NCBI RefSeq assembly: GCF_018881905.1
Contig: NZ_JACVPM010000001.1
Location: forward strand, 372,001-436,000
Source: Polynucleobacter sp. MG-27-Goln-C1
Lineage (GTDB): Bacteria > Pseudomonadota > Gammaproteobacteria > Burkholderiales > Burkholderiaceae
Reading direction: 5' to 3'
Length of the DNA: 64,000 nucleotides
The translations under genes and the position numbers were made by a program. Of this stretch, positions 8,390 through 17,750 are shown one piece after another (positions within the stretch are counted from its first letter, which is position 1; every line of letters begins with the position of its first letter). The notes under the pieces were generated by a model, which was given only the letters and a program-made list of their open reading frames with translations, ran no database searches and was not told where the DNA came from.

Positions 8390-8812
8390 TTAGGCAAGTA
8401 GTTGCTGCACAAATTGCTCTAATTGAGCTGGCGGTAGAGCTCCGCTAACGCGGTGAACCTCTTTGCCGTTCTTAAATCCCGCTAGTGTTGGTATTGAGCG
8501 GATATTCCATTGGGAGCCGAGTAGTTGCTCTGCCTCGGTATTTACCTTTATAAATAGCACTTGATTGGCATGAGCTATAGCGCTTGCCTCAAAGGTTGGG
8601 CCAAACATCTTGCATGGTCCGCACCATGGTGCCCAGAAATCCACTATCACCGGCATGACTGATTGGGTAAGCAGCTCGCTAAAGTTTGCTGTTGTTGCAT
8701 TAATGGGTAGCGATAGTAGCTCTTGCTTGCAAGCTCCGCAGATAGGAATCTGATTCAGCCTCTCAGCAGGAACTCGATTGCCTTTGTTGCAATGCGGACA
8801 ATGAATAATCAT
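8390..8812 (-). CDS. trxC: Thioredoxin 2 (zinc-binding thioredoxin)
   Basis: Thioredoxin of 140 aa with the TrxC-specific N-terminal zinc site (Cys5, Cys8, Cys25, Cys28) and the active site WCGPC (Cys64, Cys67). The cis-proline segment RSIPT lies near residue 106. It reduces cytoplasmic disulfides and in enterobacteria belongs to the oxidative stress response. It is convergent with the DUF2892 gene, with only 11 bp between them. It lies downstream of tal on the same strand. Confidence 0.93.
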   Translation of the reverse strand: MIIHCPHCNKGNRVPAERLNQIPICGACKQELLSLPINATTANFSELLTQSVMPVIVDFWAPWCGPCKMFGPTFEASAIAHANQVLFIKVNTEAEQLLGSQWNIRSIPTLAGFKNGKEVHRVSGALPPAQLEQFVQQLLA

Positions 8813-8841
8813 CTTGACTCCTTGGTGAGCACTCTAAAGAC

Positions 8842-9810
8842 TTAACTACTTAATAAAGCCTCGAGCTTTTCAGTATCGATACAGAAATTACGTATTCCTT
8901 CGGCCAATTTTTCAGTGGCCATTGCATCATTATTCAACTGCAATCTAAAGTTCGATTCATCCAGATTGAGAGGGGAGATATTTTCACTAGCCAGTGCACT
9001 TGCTGCATTACTTGCATTGAGCTTTATTTCAACCGCTGCTGTGCTCTTCTGAAGATCGCCCAGCAACTCTGGACTGATGGTGAGCAAGTCACATCCGGCC
9101 AGCTCTAGAATTTGGCTGGTATTACGGAAGCTAGCACCCATGATTTCAGTAGCAATCCCAAAGTGCTTGTAATAGTGGAAAATGCGCTTGACGGATGTAA
9201 CGCCAGGGTCATTTGCACCGCCGTTATCAACATCATTCCAATTGCTGCCGAGTTTGGCTTTATACCAATCAGTAATGCGCCCCACAAATGGTGAAATCAA
9301 TTTCGCATTGACTGCGCCACAGGCTGCAGCTTGCACCAAGGAGAAAAGCAGCGTCATATTGCAATGAATGCCCTCGGCCTCTAAAACTTTTGCTGCCTGG
9401 ATACCTTCCCATGTTCCTGCCAGTTTGATCAAGACGCGTTTGCGATTAATGCCATGAGACTCATATAGAGCTATGAGGTGTTTTGCTTTGGTAATAGTTG
9501 CCTGAGTATCAAAAGAAAGGCGTGCATCAACCTCAGTCGAAACTCTCCCTGGAACGGTCTTCAAAATCTCCAAACCAAACGCTACCAGGATGTAGTCAAC
9601 TAAATCGATTGGTTTCATTCCCGGATGGGCTGATTTAACTTGGTTTACCAATGCCTGATAGTTGGCTTGCTGGGCAGCTTTGAGGATCAGGGAGGGGTTG
9701 GTTGTGGCATCCTGCGGCTGATATTCCCGCATGCGTTCAAAGTCGCCGGTATCGGCCACCACGGTAGTCAGTTGTTTGAGTTGGCTCAGTGCGGTAGCAG
9801 GGGAAGTCAT
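8842..9810 (-). CDS. tal: Transaldolase
   Basis: Transaldolase B type of 322 aa that transfers a dihydroxyacetone unit from sedoheptulose-7-phosphate to glyceraldehyde-3-phosphate in the non-oxidative pentose phosphate pathway. Visible are the N-terminal DATTNPSL motif (34-41) and the Schiff-base lysine, Lys129, in [10 protein letters not shown]. The FSLVQA segment and the [10 protein letters not shown] motif are also present. It is divergent from rpiA, which acts in the same pathway, across a roughly 100-bp shared promoter region. Confidence 0.95.
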   Translation of the reverse strand: MTSPATALSQLKQLTTVVADTGDFERMREYQPQDATTNPSLILKAAQQANYQALVNQVKSAHPGMKPIDLVDYILVAFGLEILKTVPGRVSTEVDARLSFDTQATITKAKHLIALYESHGINRKRVLIKLAGTWEGIQAAKVLEAEGIHCNMTLLFSLVQAAACGAVNAKLISPFVGRITDWYKAKLGSNWNDVDNGGANDPGVTSVKRIFHYYKHFGIATEIMGASFRNTSQILELAGCDLLTISPELLGDLQKSTAAVEIKLNASNAASALASENISPLNLDESNFRLQLNNDAMATEKLAEGIRNFCIDTEKLEALLSS

Positions 9811-9857
9811 CAGGATCTTGAATGCTCTTATTTAATTAGTCAGTACAACAGATTGAA

Positions 9858-9869
9858 TATCATATGATA
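9858..9869. promoter_or_regulatory. 12-bp perfect palindrome in the tal/rpiA divergent promoter region
   Basis: TATCATATGATA is a perfect palindrome lying between the divergent tal and rpiA genes, 51 bp upstream of rpiA and 48 bp upstream of tal. It could be an operator for both genes, but I cannot tie it to a known regulator. AT-rich palindromes of this size also arise by chance. Confidence 0.3.
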
Positions 9870-9919
9870 GATGCATAAATAAGGCTGTTCCAGTTCAGAT
9901 AAGGGTGTCGGGCAAGATC

Positions 9920-10630
9920 ATGAATCAAGATCAACTAAAGCAATTAGTAGGTGAAGCGGCGCGGGATGAGGTATTAAAACTGCCTGCTGGCCAGATTCTG
10001 GGTGTTGGAACGGGTTCTACCGCCAACTGCTTTATTGACGCCCTAGCACCCCATAAGGCGCATTTCTTAGGAACAGTCTCCAGCTCTAACGCTACGACTG
10101 AGCGCCTGCTAAAACATGGTTTTAAGGTCTTGGATCCCAATGAGGTGGATCAGTTGCCCGCCTATGTTGACGGCGCCGATGAAATTGATCCCGCTGGGCA
10201 CATGATTAAGGGCGGCGGCGGTGCCTTGACCCGTGAGAAGATTATTGCCTCGATGGCAAAGCAATTCATCTGCATTTGTGATTCTTCTAAGCAAGTGACG
10301 GTATTGGGTAACTTTGCCTTGCCTGTGGAAATCATTCCCTTGTCCAAAGGAATTGTGACTCAAGAGCTGGCCAAGTTAGGCGGTACGGTAACGCTCAGAA
10401 TGGCCAAAGAGGCGCGTACAGATTTAGGGCAGACGCCAAGTCAGCCTTTTTTGACGGATAACGGCGGCTGGATTTTGGATGTTGCTGGCCTAAAGATTGC
10501 CAACCCAATCGCACTTGAAGCGCAAATTAATCAAATCGCTGGCGTGATCACTGTTGGCCTATTTGCTAAAGAGAAAGCCAATATTTTGCTAGTGAGCAAC
10601 GCGTCCGGCGTGAGCAGAATCACTTTCTAA
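9920..10630 (+). CDS. rpiA: Ribose-5-phosphate isomerase A
   Basis: RpiA family protein of 236 aa that interconverts ribose-5-phosphate and ribulose-5-phosphate. Characteristic parts are GVGTGSTANCFID (phosphate binding) near the N-terminus, YVDGADEID, and GGGGALTREK with the catalytic Glu-Lys region. I chose ATG 9920 because MNQDQLKQLVGEAA matches the usual RpiA beginning. A GTG at 9905 would add five residues. It is divergent from tal and followed by a bidirectional terminator. Confidence 0.94.
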   Translation: MNQDQLKQLVGEAARDEVLKLPAGQILGVGTGSTANCFIDALAPHKAHFLGTVSSSNATTERLLKHGFKVLDPNEVDQLPAYVDGADEIDPAGHMIKGGGGALTREKIIASMAKQFICICDSSKQVTVLGNFALPVEIIPLSKGIVTQELAKLGGTVTLRMAKEARTDLGQTPSQPFLTDNGGWILDVAGLKIANPIALEAQINQIAGVITVGLFAKEKANILLVSNASGVSRITF

Positions 10631-10634
10631 ATTA

Positions 10635-10676
10635 AAAAACCCGACGGGGCAGCAAGCTGATCCATCGGGTTTGTTT
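10635..10676. terminator. Bidirectional intrinsic terminator between rpiA and yggX
   Basis: An approximately 10-bp stem (AACCCGACGG against CCATCGGGTT, with one mismatch) encloses a loop of about 14 nt. On the plus strand it is followed by TTTGTTTG. On the minus strand the run is six T, so it serves as an even better terminator for transcripts coming from yggX. Confidence 0.75.
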
Positions 10677-10852
10677 GCCATGATTCTTCATGGCGCGGGC
10701 AAAGAGAAGAGATTTAGTTCCCAATGCCCATAAGCACATAGATATGCTTACGAGTAGTGGCTTTCGCCAATGTAGTCAATCACGAGATCTGACTGACTAC
10801 GTTTCAATCCTATGCTTCTGGATTTAACTCGTCAAGCGATACTCAAAAATAA

Positions 10853-11125
10853 TTATTCAGCTGGCGGTACATAGCCCTGGGCCATGTCTGCACCGCCTTC
10901 AAAGAAGTATTTTTCAACTTGCTTAAGTAGGTACTGACGAGCACGAGGGTCGGCCATATTTAGGCGATTCTCATTAATGAGCATAGTTTGTTGCTTTAAC
11001 CAGTCGGCCCAAGCCTGCTTGGAAACTTGATTCCAAATTTTCTTGCCTAGCTCGCCAGGAAGCGGGGCAAAGTCCATGCCTTCGGCTTCTTTATTGAGTT
11101 TGATGCATTGAACCATGCGTGCCAT
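10853..11125 (-). CDS. yggX: Probable Fe(2+)-trafficking protein
   Basis: YggX family protein of 90 aa, implicated in iron supply and protection of Fe-S clusters from oxidants. The single conserved Cys lies near the N-terminus in [19 protein letters not shown], the [15 protein letters not shown] helix and the YFF C-terminal region are typical. I chose the ATG before ARMVQC over an upstream TTG because it has AAAGG about 9 nt before it. About 180 nt of structured non-coding sequence lies between its stop and the shared terminator. Confidence 0.92.
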   Translation of the reverse strand: MARMVQCIKLNKEAEGMDFAPLPGELGKKIWNQVSKQAWADWLKQQTMLINENRLNMADPRARQYLLKQVEKYFFEGGADMAQGYVPPAE

Positions 11126-11188
11126 TTGCAATACCTTTCAAATACGGTGTACTAAATATAAATAATGAAAAAAGTAAATATAAAAAGC

Positions 11189-12553
11189 TTATAAATCTTT
11201 TGTAAGGACCATGGATTTACGATCCCAGTTATAGATCTGCTTTCTTTCTTCAGGAAGATCATCAACAGAGGCGCGCTTAAAGCCACGCTTTAAAAACCAA
11301 TGCTCTGTTCTGGTGGTTAAAACGAAAAGCTTTTTAATACCTTCGCGTTTTGCCCGCATCTCGACGCGCTTGAGTAGACGTTCTCCATCACCTGAGCCTT
11401 GAACATCAGGATCCACTGCGAGACAAGCAAGCTCACCCACGCCATTAGGGAATGGGAAGAGGGCGGCGCAGCCGAAGAGAACGCGATCATGCTCAATAAC
11501 AGAGAAACGCTGAATATCACGCTCAATGACGTCTTGACCGCGAGCGGCCAAAATACCCTCTTCTTCAAGCGGGCTAGTCAACTGCAGAATGCCGCCAACG
11601 TCATCTTGATTGGCTTCACGCAAATTCTCAATATCGGATGAGGCCAACATCATGCCGATACCATCATGGGTAAAGAGCTCTTCTAAAAGCGCGCCATCTT
11701 GATTGCACGGCAAGAAGTGGACGCGGCTCACACCAGCACGAATAGCTCTACCAGAGATATTGAGTAAACTCTTCATGCCTTGATCGAGCTCTGGATGATG
11801 GGTTACATACTCTTGAAGTTGCGGCATGGAAAGTTCAGTAATGAAATCACCATCATCATCTTTTAAGCCGGCGTAAGGACTTAAGAAAATAAGCTTATCC
11901 GCCTTAAGTGCAGCAGCCGTAGATGCAGCAACATCTTCAAAAGCCAAGTTAAACGCCTGACCTGTTGGAGAGAATCCTAAAGGTGAGAGCAGCACAATCT
12001 TATTGCTATCTAGTGAAAGCTTGATGGAGGTCGAGTCCACCTTGCGTACTAAGCCAGTATGGATGTAATCGATACCCTCAACTACGCCCACAGGCATAGC
12101 AGTAATGAAGTTGCCTGAGATAACTGACATGCGAGAACCTGCCATTGGCGTATTTGGAAGTCCGCGACTAAATGCCGCCTCAATATCCAAACGCAATTCA
12201 CCAGCAGCTTCTTTCACACACTCCAAAGCCGCAGCGTCGGTGATGCGATAGCTATGCATGGCGCTCTTGCCGAACTGGCTCTTAATATTGCGGAGCGTAA
12301 GCTGCTCTTCAATTTGAGGGCGGATACCATGAACTAAAACAATCCGCATGCCCATGGCATGCAACATGGCAATATCTTCAATGAGATTCTCAAGGCCGAT
12401 TTCTTGGGCTAGCTCACCAGCGAAGGCGATTACAAAGGTCTTCTCGCGGAAGCTATGAATATAGGGCGCAACATCACGCAGCCATCCTACAAAAGGAAAG
12501 TTGGAGCTTGATTCTTCGGCGTTTGAGCCGGGGTTTGGTGCATTTGTTGGCAT
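11189..12553 (-). CDS. argA: Amino-acid N-acetyltransferase (N-acetylglutamate synthase)
   Basis: Protein of 454 aa catalysing the first step of arginine biosynthesis, acetyl-CoA plus glutamate to N-acetylglutamate. The N-terminal amino-acid-kinase-like domain (about 20-295) provides arginine feedback binding in this family. The C-terminal GNAT acetyltransferase domain (about 305-454) contains LACLAVDPDVQGSGDGERLL, the acetyl-CoA binding loop. The length fits the bacterial classical ArgA. The start is 17 bp from the divergent hrpA start, so each promoter must lie within or very close to the other gene. Confidence 0.93.
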   Translation of the reverse strand: MPTNAPNPGSNAEESSSNFPFVGWLRDVAPYIHSFREKTFVIAFAGELAQEIGLENLIEDIAMLHAMGMRIVLVHGIRPQIEEQLTLRNIKSQFGKSAMHSYRITDAAALECVKEAAGELRLDIEAAFSRGLPNTPMAGSRMSVISGNFITAMPVGVVEGIDYIHTGLVRKVDSTSIKLSLDSNKIVLLSPLGFSPTGQAFNLAFEDVAASTAAALKADKLIFLSPYAGLKDDDGDFITELSMPQLQEYVTHHPELDQGMKSLLNISGRAIRAGVSRVHFLPCNQDGALLEELFTHDGIGMMLASSDIENLREANQDDVGGILQLTSPLEEEGILAARGQDVIERDIQRFSVIEHDRVLFGCAALFPFPNGVGELACLAVDPDVQGSGDGERLLKRVEMRAKREGIKKLFVLTTRTEHWFLKRGFKRASVDDLPEERKQIYNWDRKSMVLTKDL

Positions 12554-12570
12554 AGTGAGAAAATTATAGG

Positions 12571-15500
12571 GTGCAAGAGCCTATAAACCAACAAAAACCC
12601 AAAGCAAGCCCCGTGTCTGTGCCTGCTTCCAACACCTCACGAAGGCTGGAAATTCGCTTTCCGGAGGAGTTGCCGGTATCAGGCCAGCGTCAAATCATTA
12701 AAGATGCCTTGAGCTCCCATCAGGTGGTGATCGTCTGTGGTGAGACTGGGTCAGGTAAAACAACCCAATTGCCGAAGATCTGCTTGGATCTCGGTAGGGG
12801 CACCATCAACGGCGGCCGCCTCATTGGGCATACACAGCCTCGCCGTATTGCCGCGACAGCCACAGCGAAGCGTATAGCCCAGGAGCTGGGCACTCCCATC
12901 GGCCAGGACGTGGGTTATCAGGTGCGCTTTGCCGATAAGACTAGTCAGGGCGCCTCTATCAAGTTGATGACTGATGGCATCCTGCTAGCCGAGACCCAGA
13001 GAGATCCTCAGCTTCGCGCCTATGACACCCTCATCATCGATGAGGCTCATGAGCGTAGCCTCAATATTGATTTTCTACTAGGCTATCTACGTCAGCTCTT
13101 GCCTAAGCGTCCCGATCTCAAACTCATCATCACCTCGGCGACTATCGACGCAAAGCGTTTCTCAGATCATTTCACTTTGAATGGCAAATCCGCACCCGTT
13201 ATCGAGGTGAGCGGTCGACTATTCCCGGTAGAGCAACGTTATGAGCCGCTAGAGCCCGACGCTAAGCCAGACGGGAAAAAAGAGTCCAAAGAGGCCAAAG
13301 AAATTCCAGATGCGGTTGCAGAGGCCATCTCCAATGTCTGGCGTGAAGGTGCTTCAGGCGCTGGCGATGTCTTGGTATTCTTGCCTGGAGAGCGAGAGAT
13401 TCGGGATTGTGCCGAAGCTCTACGCAAAGATCACGTCCTTCAGCAACGCTTTCATCCGGAGATACTGAGTCTCTTCGCCCGACAATCGGTCGCGGAACAA
13501 GAGCGTGTATTTAATCCTGGCAATGGTCGACGCATCATTTTGACGACCAACGTTGCCGAGACCTCATTAACAGTTCCCAATATTCGTTATGTAGTCGATA
13601 GCGGTTTGGCGCGCGTCAAACGCTATTCCTACCGCAATAAAGTAGAGCAACTCCAGATCGAGCCGATTTCGCAAGCTGCAGCCAATCAAAGGGCAGGTCG
13701 TTGCGGTCGTGTATCGGATGGTATTTGCATTCGTCTGTATAGCGAACAGGACTATATCAATCGTCCTAAATTTACCGATCCAGAAATTCTGCGTAGTTCC
13801 TTGGCGGCAGTATTACTTCGCATGAGTTCTTTACGTTTACCCCGCATTCAAGAATTCCCATTTATTGATAAGCCTCTTGGTCGGGCGATTGCCGATGGTG
13901 TGCAGCTGCTAGATGAGCTGGGGGCTATTGTTTACGACGAAAATTCTGCAGACGACAACAAAGATATCAACAATAGCTTCAAGTTAACCCCTACGGGCAA
14001 GCAGCTAGCAGAACTTCCTCTCGATCCCCGAATTGGCCGCATGCTTTTGGCTGCTAAAGAGCAGAATGCATTACGTGAGGTCACCATCATCGCTTCTGCT
14101 TTAGCAACACAAGATCCTCGTGATCGACCGATGGATCAAGCTGCCGCAGCGGATCAAGCGCATTTACAGTTTGCAGATGAACGCTCTGAATTTTTAAGCT
14201 TTGTGAAGCTGTGGGATTGGTATCAGGATGCGTTGAAACATAAACATAGCAATCGTCAATTAGAAAACTTATGCCGCAGTAAATTTTTATCTCCAAGACG
14301 TATGCGAGAGTGGCGTGATGTACATGGTCAACTCCATACGATGTTAGGTGAAAAGGGCTGGAAAGAAAATCCCTCAGCTGCTACATATGAGCAAGTACAC
14401 CTTTCTTTGTTAACGGGCTTATTAGGTTACGTTGCTAAAAAAGAAGAGGATGAAAAATCCCAAGAGCGCGGTAGCAAGACGGGTAGTTATATTGGCGCGC
14501 GTGGTATTCGCCCCTTTATTTGGCCGGGCTCAACTATTGGTAAAAAGGCTGGTGCTTGGATCTTGGCGGGCGAGCTGCAAGAAACCAATCGGATGTATGC
14601 CCGAACGATTGCCAAGATTGAACCCCAGTGGGTTGAGAAGGTAGCAGCTCACCGCCTGATTAAATCTCTGAGTGATCCTTTTTGGGATAGTCGCCAAGGT
14701 GAAGTCATGGCATTTGAGCGTGGCACTTTGTATGGTTTGCCGATATATCACGGCCGTAGAGTGCGCTATGAGTCTCATAACCCAGAAGAAGCTCGAGAGT
14801 TATTTATTAGTCAGGCTCTAGTTCAAGAAGAAATGTTTGGGCGCATGGATACCCCAGCATTAATGAGGGAGACCGAAGCTGACGCTAGAAAAAAATACCC
14901 AGGTAGTTTTGAATTCTTCTGGCATAACCGCCGACTAATCAAAGAGATTGAGGCACTAGAGCATCGCTCCAGGCGCCCCGATGTCCTGGTAGATGATGAT
15001 CTCCTATTCGCTTTCTATAGCTCACGCATTCCGAAATATGTCCTCAGTAGAGAGGGTATGAAGGCTTGGCTCAAGAAGGCGGCCAAGAGCGAGGGCACTA
15101 ATGAAGAGAGTGCTGACAGTCTCTTACGGTTAGCTAAAGCAGATTTAATGCGCCATGAGGCCGCCGGTATTACGGTAGATCGCTATCCTAAAAAAATGAT
15201 CGTTGGTGGTAGCGAGCTGAGTTTGACTTATCACTTTGAGCCTGGCAGCCCTAAAGATGGGGTCACCCTGGTTGTTCCGTTGACGCTGTTGAATCAGGTA
15301 GATGGTCGCCGCTGTGAATGGCTGGTGCCGGGCATGTGCGAAGAAAAGATCCACCTCCTACTCAAATCACTCCCTCAGAAATTACGTCGTCACTGTGTAC
15401 CGCTACCGGAGTATGCAAAATCGTTCTTAGAGCGCATGCTGGCAGAAAAGCAGTTTGGAGTGGGGGACTTTTTAGATAGTCTGATTACGGATATTCGTAA

Positions 15501-16653
15501 AGAGCGTGGTTTAGAAATTAAGCGAACGGATTTCAGGCCTGAATCTTTGCCACTGCATTCATCTATGAATTTCCGTTTAGTGGATGAGCATGGTCGCCAG
15601 TTAGAGCTCGAGCGCAATTTATCCCGATTACGTGCTGAGTATGGGGAAACTGCTCGAACTGCATTTCAGGCAATAGCTCAACAAGCGGTGCAAGAGGAGC
15701 TGGGCGGTGAAGTTCCAGCGACCACTCCAAGTGCCTCCTTCAAAACAACTCAGAGCGCTAACAACGCTGCAGTAAAAAATGTTGAGCAGGGCGGTTATCG
15801 CAGCTGGGACTTTGGTGAGCTACCTGAAACCCTAGAGATTCAAAAAGGTAACCGTACCCTATTTGGTTATCCTGCATTAGTTGATCGTACTGAATCATGT
15901 GATCTTGAGGTCTTCGATGATTTGCTTGAGGCCAGAAAATATCACTGGCAAGGATTACGAAGATTATTTGCCTTATCGAATAAAGACACGCTCAAGGCGT
16001 TACAAAAACAACTTCCTGGTATTCGGGAACTTGGTTTGCTGTTCATTAATGTTGGCTCAGTAGATGGGTTGATTGAGCAAATTCTCAATCTTGCTCTAGA
16101 GCGAGCCTTTATGAATGATCCACTGCCAGTAAATGCCGAGCAATTTGCAGAGCGCCTACAAGCAGGGAAGCCTCGCTTGGCGCTAATTGCTCAGGAGATT
16201 TCAAAGCATGCTCTAGCGGCTTTACAGGCCCATGCAGATCTTCAAAAGAAGCTGGCTCAGGCCAAAGCTGCCTCAGCTGCTGCATATACAGATATTCAAA
16301 CGCAAGTTCAGGGTCTGATATTTCCCAAGTTTGTGTCAGACACTCCTTATGGACAGTTAGTGCATTTCCCACGCTATCTCAAGGCGATTGCGATGCGGAT
16401 CGATAAATTACGTGTCAATCCTAGTCGAGATGCCCAGTGTCAAAAAGACTGGGAATCTGTGGCTCGTCCATGGCAAAAACTGGTTCAAGGGAGCCGTGGA
16501 TCTGCGAACTATGCTATGTCTGAAGACCAAGCTTTGACGGATTTTCGCTGGCAGCTGGAGGAGCTAAGGGTGGCCCTTTACGCCCAGGAATTAAAGACCC
16601 CAACCCCAATGTCTTTAAAGCGTCTTGAAAAGGTCCTTGCTAGCTTGCGTTAG
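12571..16653 (+). CDS. hrpA: ATP-dependent RNA helicase HrpA
   Basis: DEAH-box helicase of 1360 aa, full length for the HrpA family. Walker A GETGSGKTTQ (57-66), IIDEAHERS, ITSATID and QRAGRCGR are all present. They are followed by the HA2 and OB-fold regions and a long C-terminal DUF3418-type domain. It is thought to act in mRNA processing and rescue of stalled ribosomes. The GTG start lies 17 bp from argA. No better start is visible before Walker A, so the first 25-30 residues are less certain. Confidence 0.93.
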   Translation: MQEPINQQKPKASPVSVPASNTSRRLEIRFPEELPVSGQRQIIKDALSSHQVVIVCGETGSGKTTQLPKICLDLGRGTINGGRLIGHTQPRRIAATATAKRIAQELGTPIGQDVGYQVRFADKTSQGASIKLMTDGILLAETQRDPQLRAYDTLIIDEAHERSLNIDFLLGYLRQLLPKRPDLKLIITSATIDAKRFSDHFTLNGKSAPVIEVSGRLFPVEQRYEPLEPDAKPDGKKESKEAKEIPDAVAEAISNVWREGASGAGDVLVFLPGEREIRDCAEALRKDHVLQQRFHPEILSLFARQSVAEQERVFNPGNGRRIILTTNVAETSLTVPNIRYVVDSGLARVKRYSYRNKVEQLQIEPISQAAANQRAGRCGRVSDGICIRLYSEQDYINRPKFTDPEILRSSLAAVLLRMSSLRLPRIQEFPFIDKPLGRAIADGVQLLDELGAIVYDENSADDNKDINNSFKLTPTGKQLAELPLDPRIGRMLLAAKEQNALREVTIIASALATQDPRDRPMDQAAAADQAHLQFADERSEFLSFVKLWDWYQDALKHKHSNRQLENLCRSKFLSPRRMREWRDVHGQLHTMLGEKGWKENPSAATYEQVHLSLLTGLLGYVAKKEEDEKSQERGSKTGSYIGARGIRPFIWPGSTIGKKAGAWILAGELQETNRMYARTIAKIEPQWVEKVAAHRLIKSLSDPFWDSRQGEVMAFERGTLYGLPIYHGRRVRYESHNPEEARELFISQALVQEEMFGRMDTPALMRETEADARKKYPGSFEFFWHNRRLIKEIEALEHRSRRPDVLVDDDLLFAFYSSRIPKYVLSREGMKAWLKKAAKSEGTNEESADSLLRLAKADLMRHEAAGITVDRYPKKMIVGGSELSLTYHFEPGSPKDGVTLVVPLTLLNQVDGRRCEWLVPGMCEEKIHLLLKSLPQKLRRHCVPLPEYAKSFLERMLAEKQFGVGDFLDSLITDIRKERGLEIKRTDFRPESLPLHSSMNFRLVDEHGRQLELERNLSRLRAEYGETARTAFQAIAQQAVQEELGGEVPATTPSASFKTTQSANNAAVKNVEQGGYRSWDFGELPETLEIQKGNRTLFGYPALVDRTESCDLEVFDDLLEARKYHWQGLRRLFALSNKDTLKALQKQLPGIRELGLLFINVGSVDGLIEQILNLALERAFMNDPLPVNAEQFAERLQAGKPRLALIAQEISKHALAALQAHADLQKKLAQAKAASAAAYTDIQTQVQGLIFPKFVSDTPYGQLVHFPRYLKAIAMRIDKLRVNPSRDAQCQKDWESVARPWQKLVQGSRGSANYAMSEDQALTDFRWQLEELRVALYAQELKTPTPMSLKRLEKVLASLR

Positions 16654-16713
16654 ATCAACTAGGTCTTTGGTTGGGGATCCCGTCTAGGGCGTCAATTGCT
16701 TACAATGTAAGTT

Positions 16714-17742
16714 ATGCATACTTATCTCAGTAAAGCCAAATTTGGCACTATTTCAGCCTTGACTGTATTTGCCCTGATCGGGTTTCAGAATGGCGTCTTT
16801 GCACAAATTCCAAGTGCAACTGACTCTAAAGGCGAGCCTAAGTTGGCAGTCGTGTTGAACTCTGGAGAAGCAACGGTCAGTTTGATCGATATGCCGAGTC
16901 GCAAAGTGATTAAGACTGTGCCCGTTGGTAAAGAGCCCCATCACTTGATGATGACTCCAGATCAAAAGACGCTACTCATTGCAAATGCTGCAGGCAACGA
17001 TGTTGTGTTAATGAATCCCACTACTGGTGAGTTGACAGGCAAGATTCCTGACATCATTGACCCGTACCAAATTGGCTATTCGCCAAATCATAAGTGGTTT
17101 GTAGCAAACGGTAATCGTTTGGATAGGGTGGATGTCTATCATGCTCAAGGCGCAGATCTGAAGTTGGCCAAGTCTGTGAAGTTAGGTAAGACACCAAGTC
17201 ACGTTGCGTTTACTGCAGATAGCAAGATTGCATTTATTACCCTACAAGATTCCAATGAGCTGGCAGCAATTGATTTGGATAGTCAGACTGTGCTTTGGAA
17301 AATGACCACGGGTAAGGTGCCTGCTGGCGTTTGGATGACGCCGGGCGATCAATACCTCCTAGTGGGCATCACTGGTGAAGATAATGTGCAAGTGATTGAT
17401 TGGAAAAATCGCAAAGAAGTCAAAAGGATCTTTACCGGGAAGGGTGCCCATAACTTCCGTCCCTTGGGCGATAAAAAACATGTGTTCGTCAGCAACCGTA
17501 TTGCATCTACCATTAGCCTTATTAATATGCAGACCTTGGAAAAGGTAGGTGATATCACTGGTCTGCCTGCAGGCCCGGACGATATGGAGATTACCCCTGA
17601 TGGAAAAACTATGTGGGTCACATTCCGTTTCTCCAAAAAGGCGGGAGTAATTGATATCCCATCAATGAAGCTAGTTACTGTAATTCCAGTTGGCAAATCT
17701 CCGCATGGTGTTTTCTTTACCCCACGTGCTGGTTGGGAATAA
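16714..17742 (+). CDS. Secreted YncE-like beta-propeller protein
   Basis: Protein of 342 aa with an N-terminal signal peptide (about 1-31, cleavage likely after VFA). It is followed by about seven YVTN-type beta-propeller blades, marked by repeats such as VPVGKEPHHLMMTPD, VKLGKTPSHVAFTAD and IPVGKSPHGVFFTP. Proteins of this type occur in the periplasm; ligands are mostly unknown. It lacks the CxxCH of cytochrome cd1. The next gene, a polysaccharide deacetylase, starts 8 bp after its stop, suggesting a shared transcript and envelope role. Confidence 0.85.
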   Translation: MHTYLSKAKFGTISALTVFALIGFQNGVFAQIPSATDSKGEPKLAVVLNSGEATVSLIDMPSRKVIKTVPVGKEPHHLMMTPDQKTLLIANAAGNDVVLMNPTTGELTGKIPDIIDPYQIGYSPNHKWFVANGNRLDRVDVYHAQGADLKLAKSVKLGKTPSHVAFTADSKIAFITLQDSNELAAIDLDSQTVLWKMTTGKVPAGVWMTPGDQYLLVGITGEDNVQVIDWKNRKEVKRIFTGKGAHNFRPLGDKKHVFVSNRIASTISLINMQTLEKVGDITGLPAGPDDMEITPDGKTMWVTFRFSKKAGVIDIPSMKLVTVIPVGKSPHGVFFTPRAGWE

Positions 17743-17750
17743 TTTAGGTA

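Noticed and set aside
10740..10840. Short minus-strand frames downstream of yggX that look protein-like
   Set aside because: They are only about 18-21 codons, lack ATG starts and ribosome sites, and change frame. The hairpins explain the region better.
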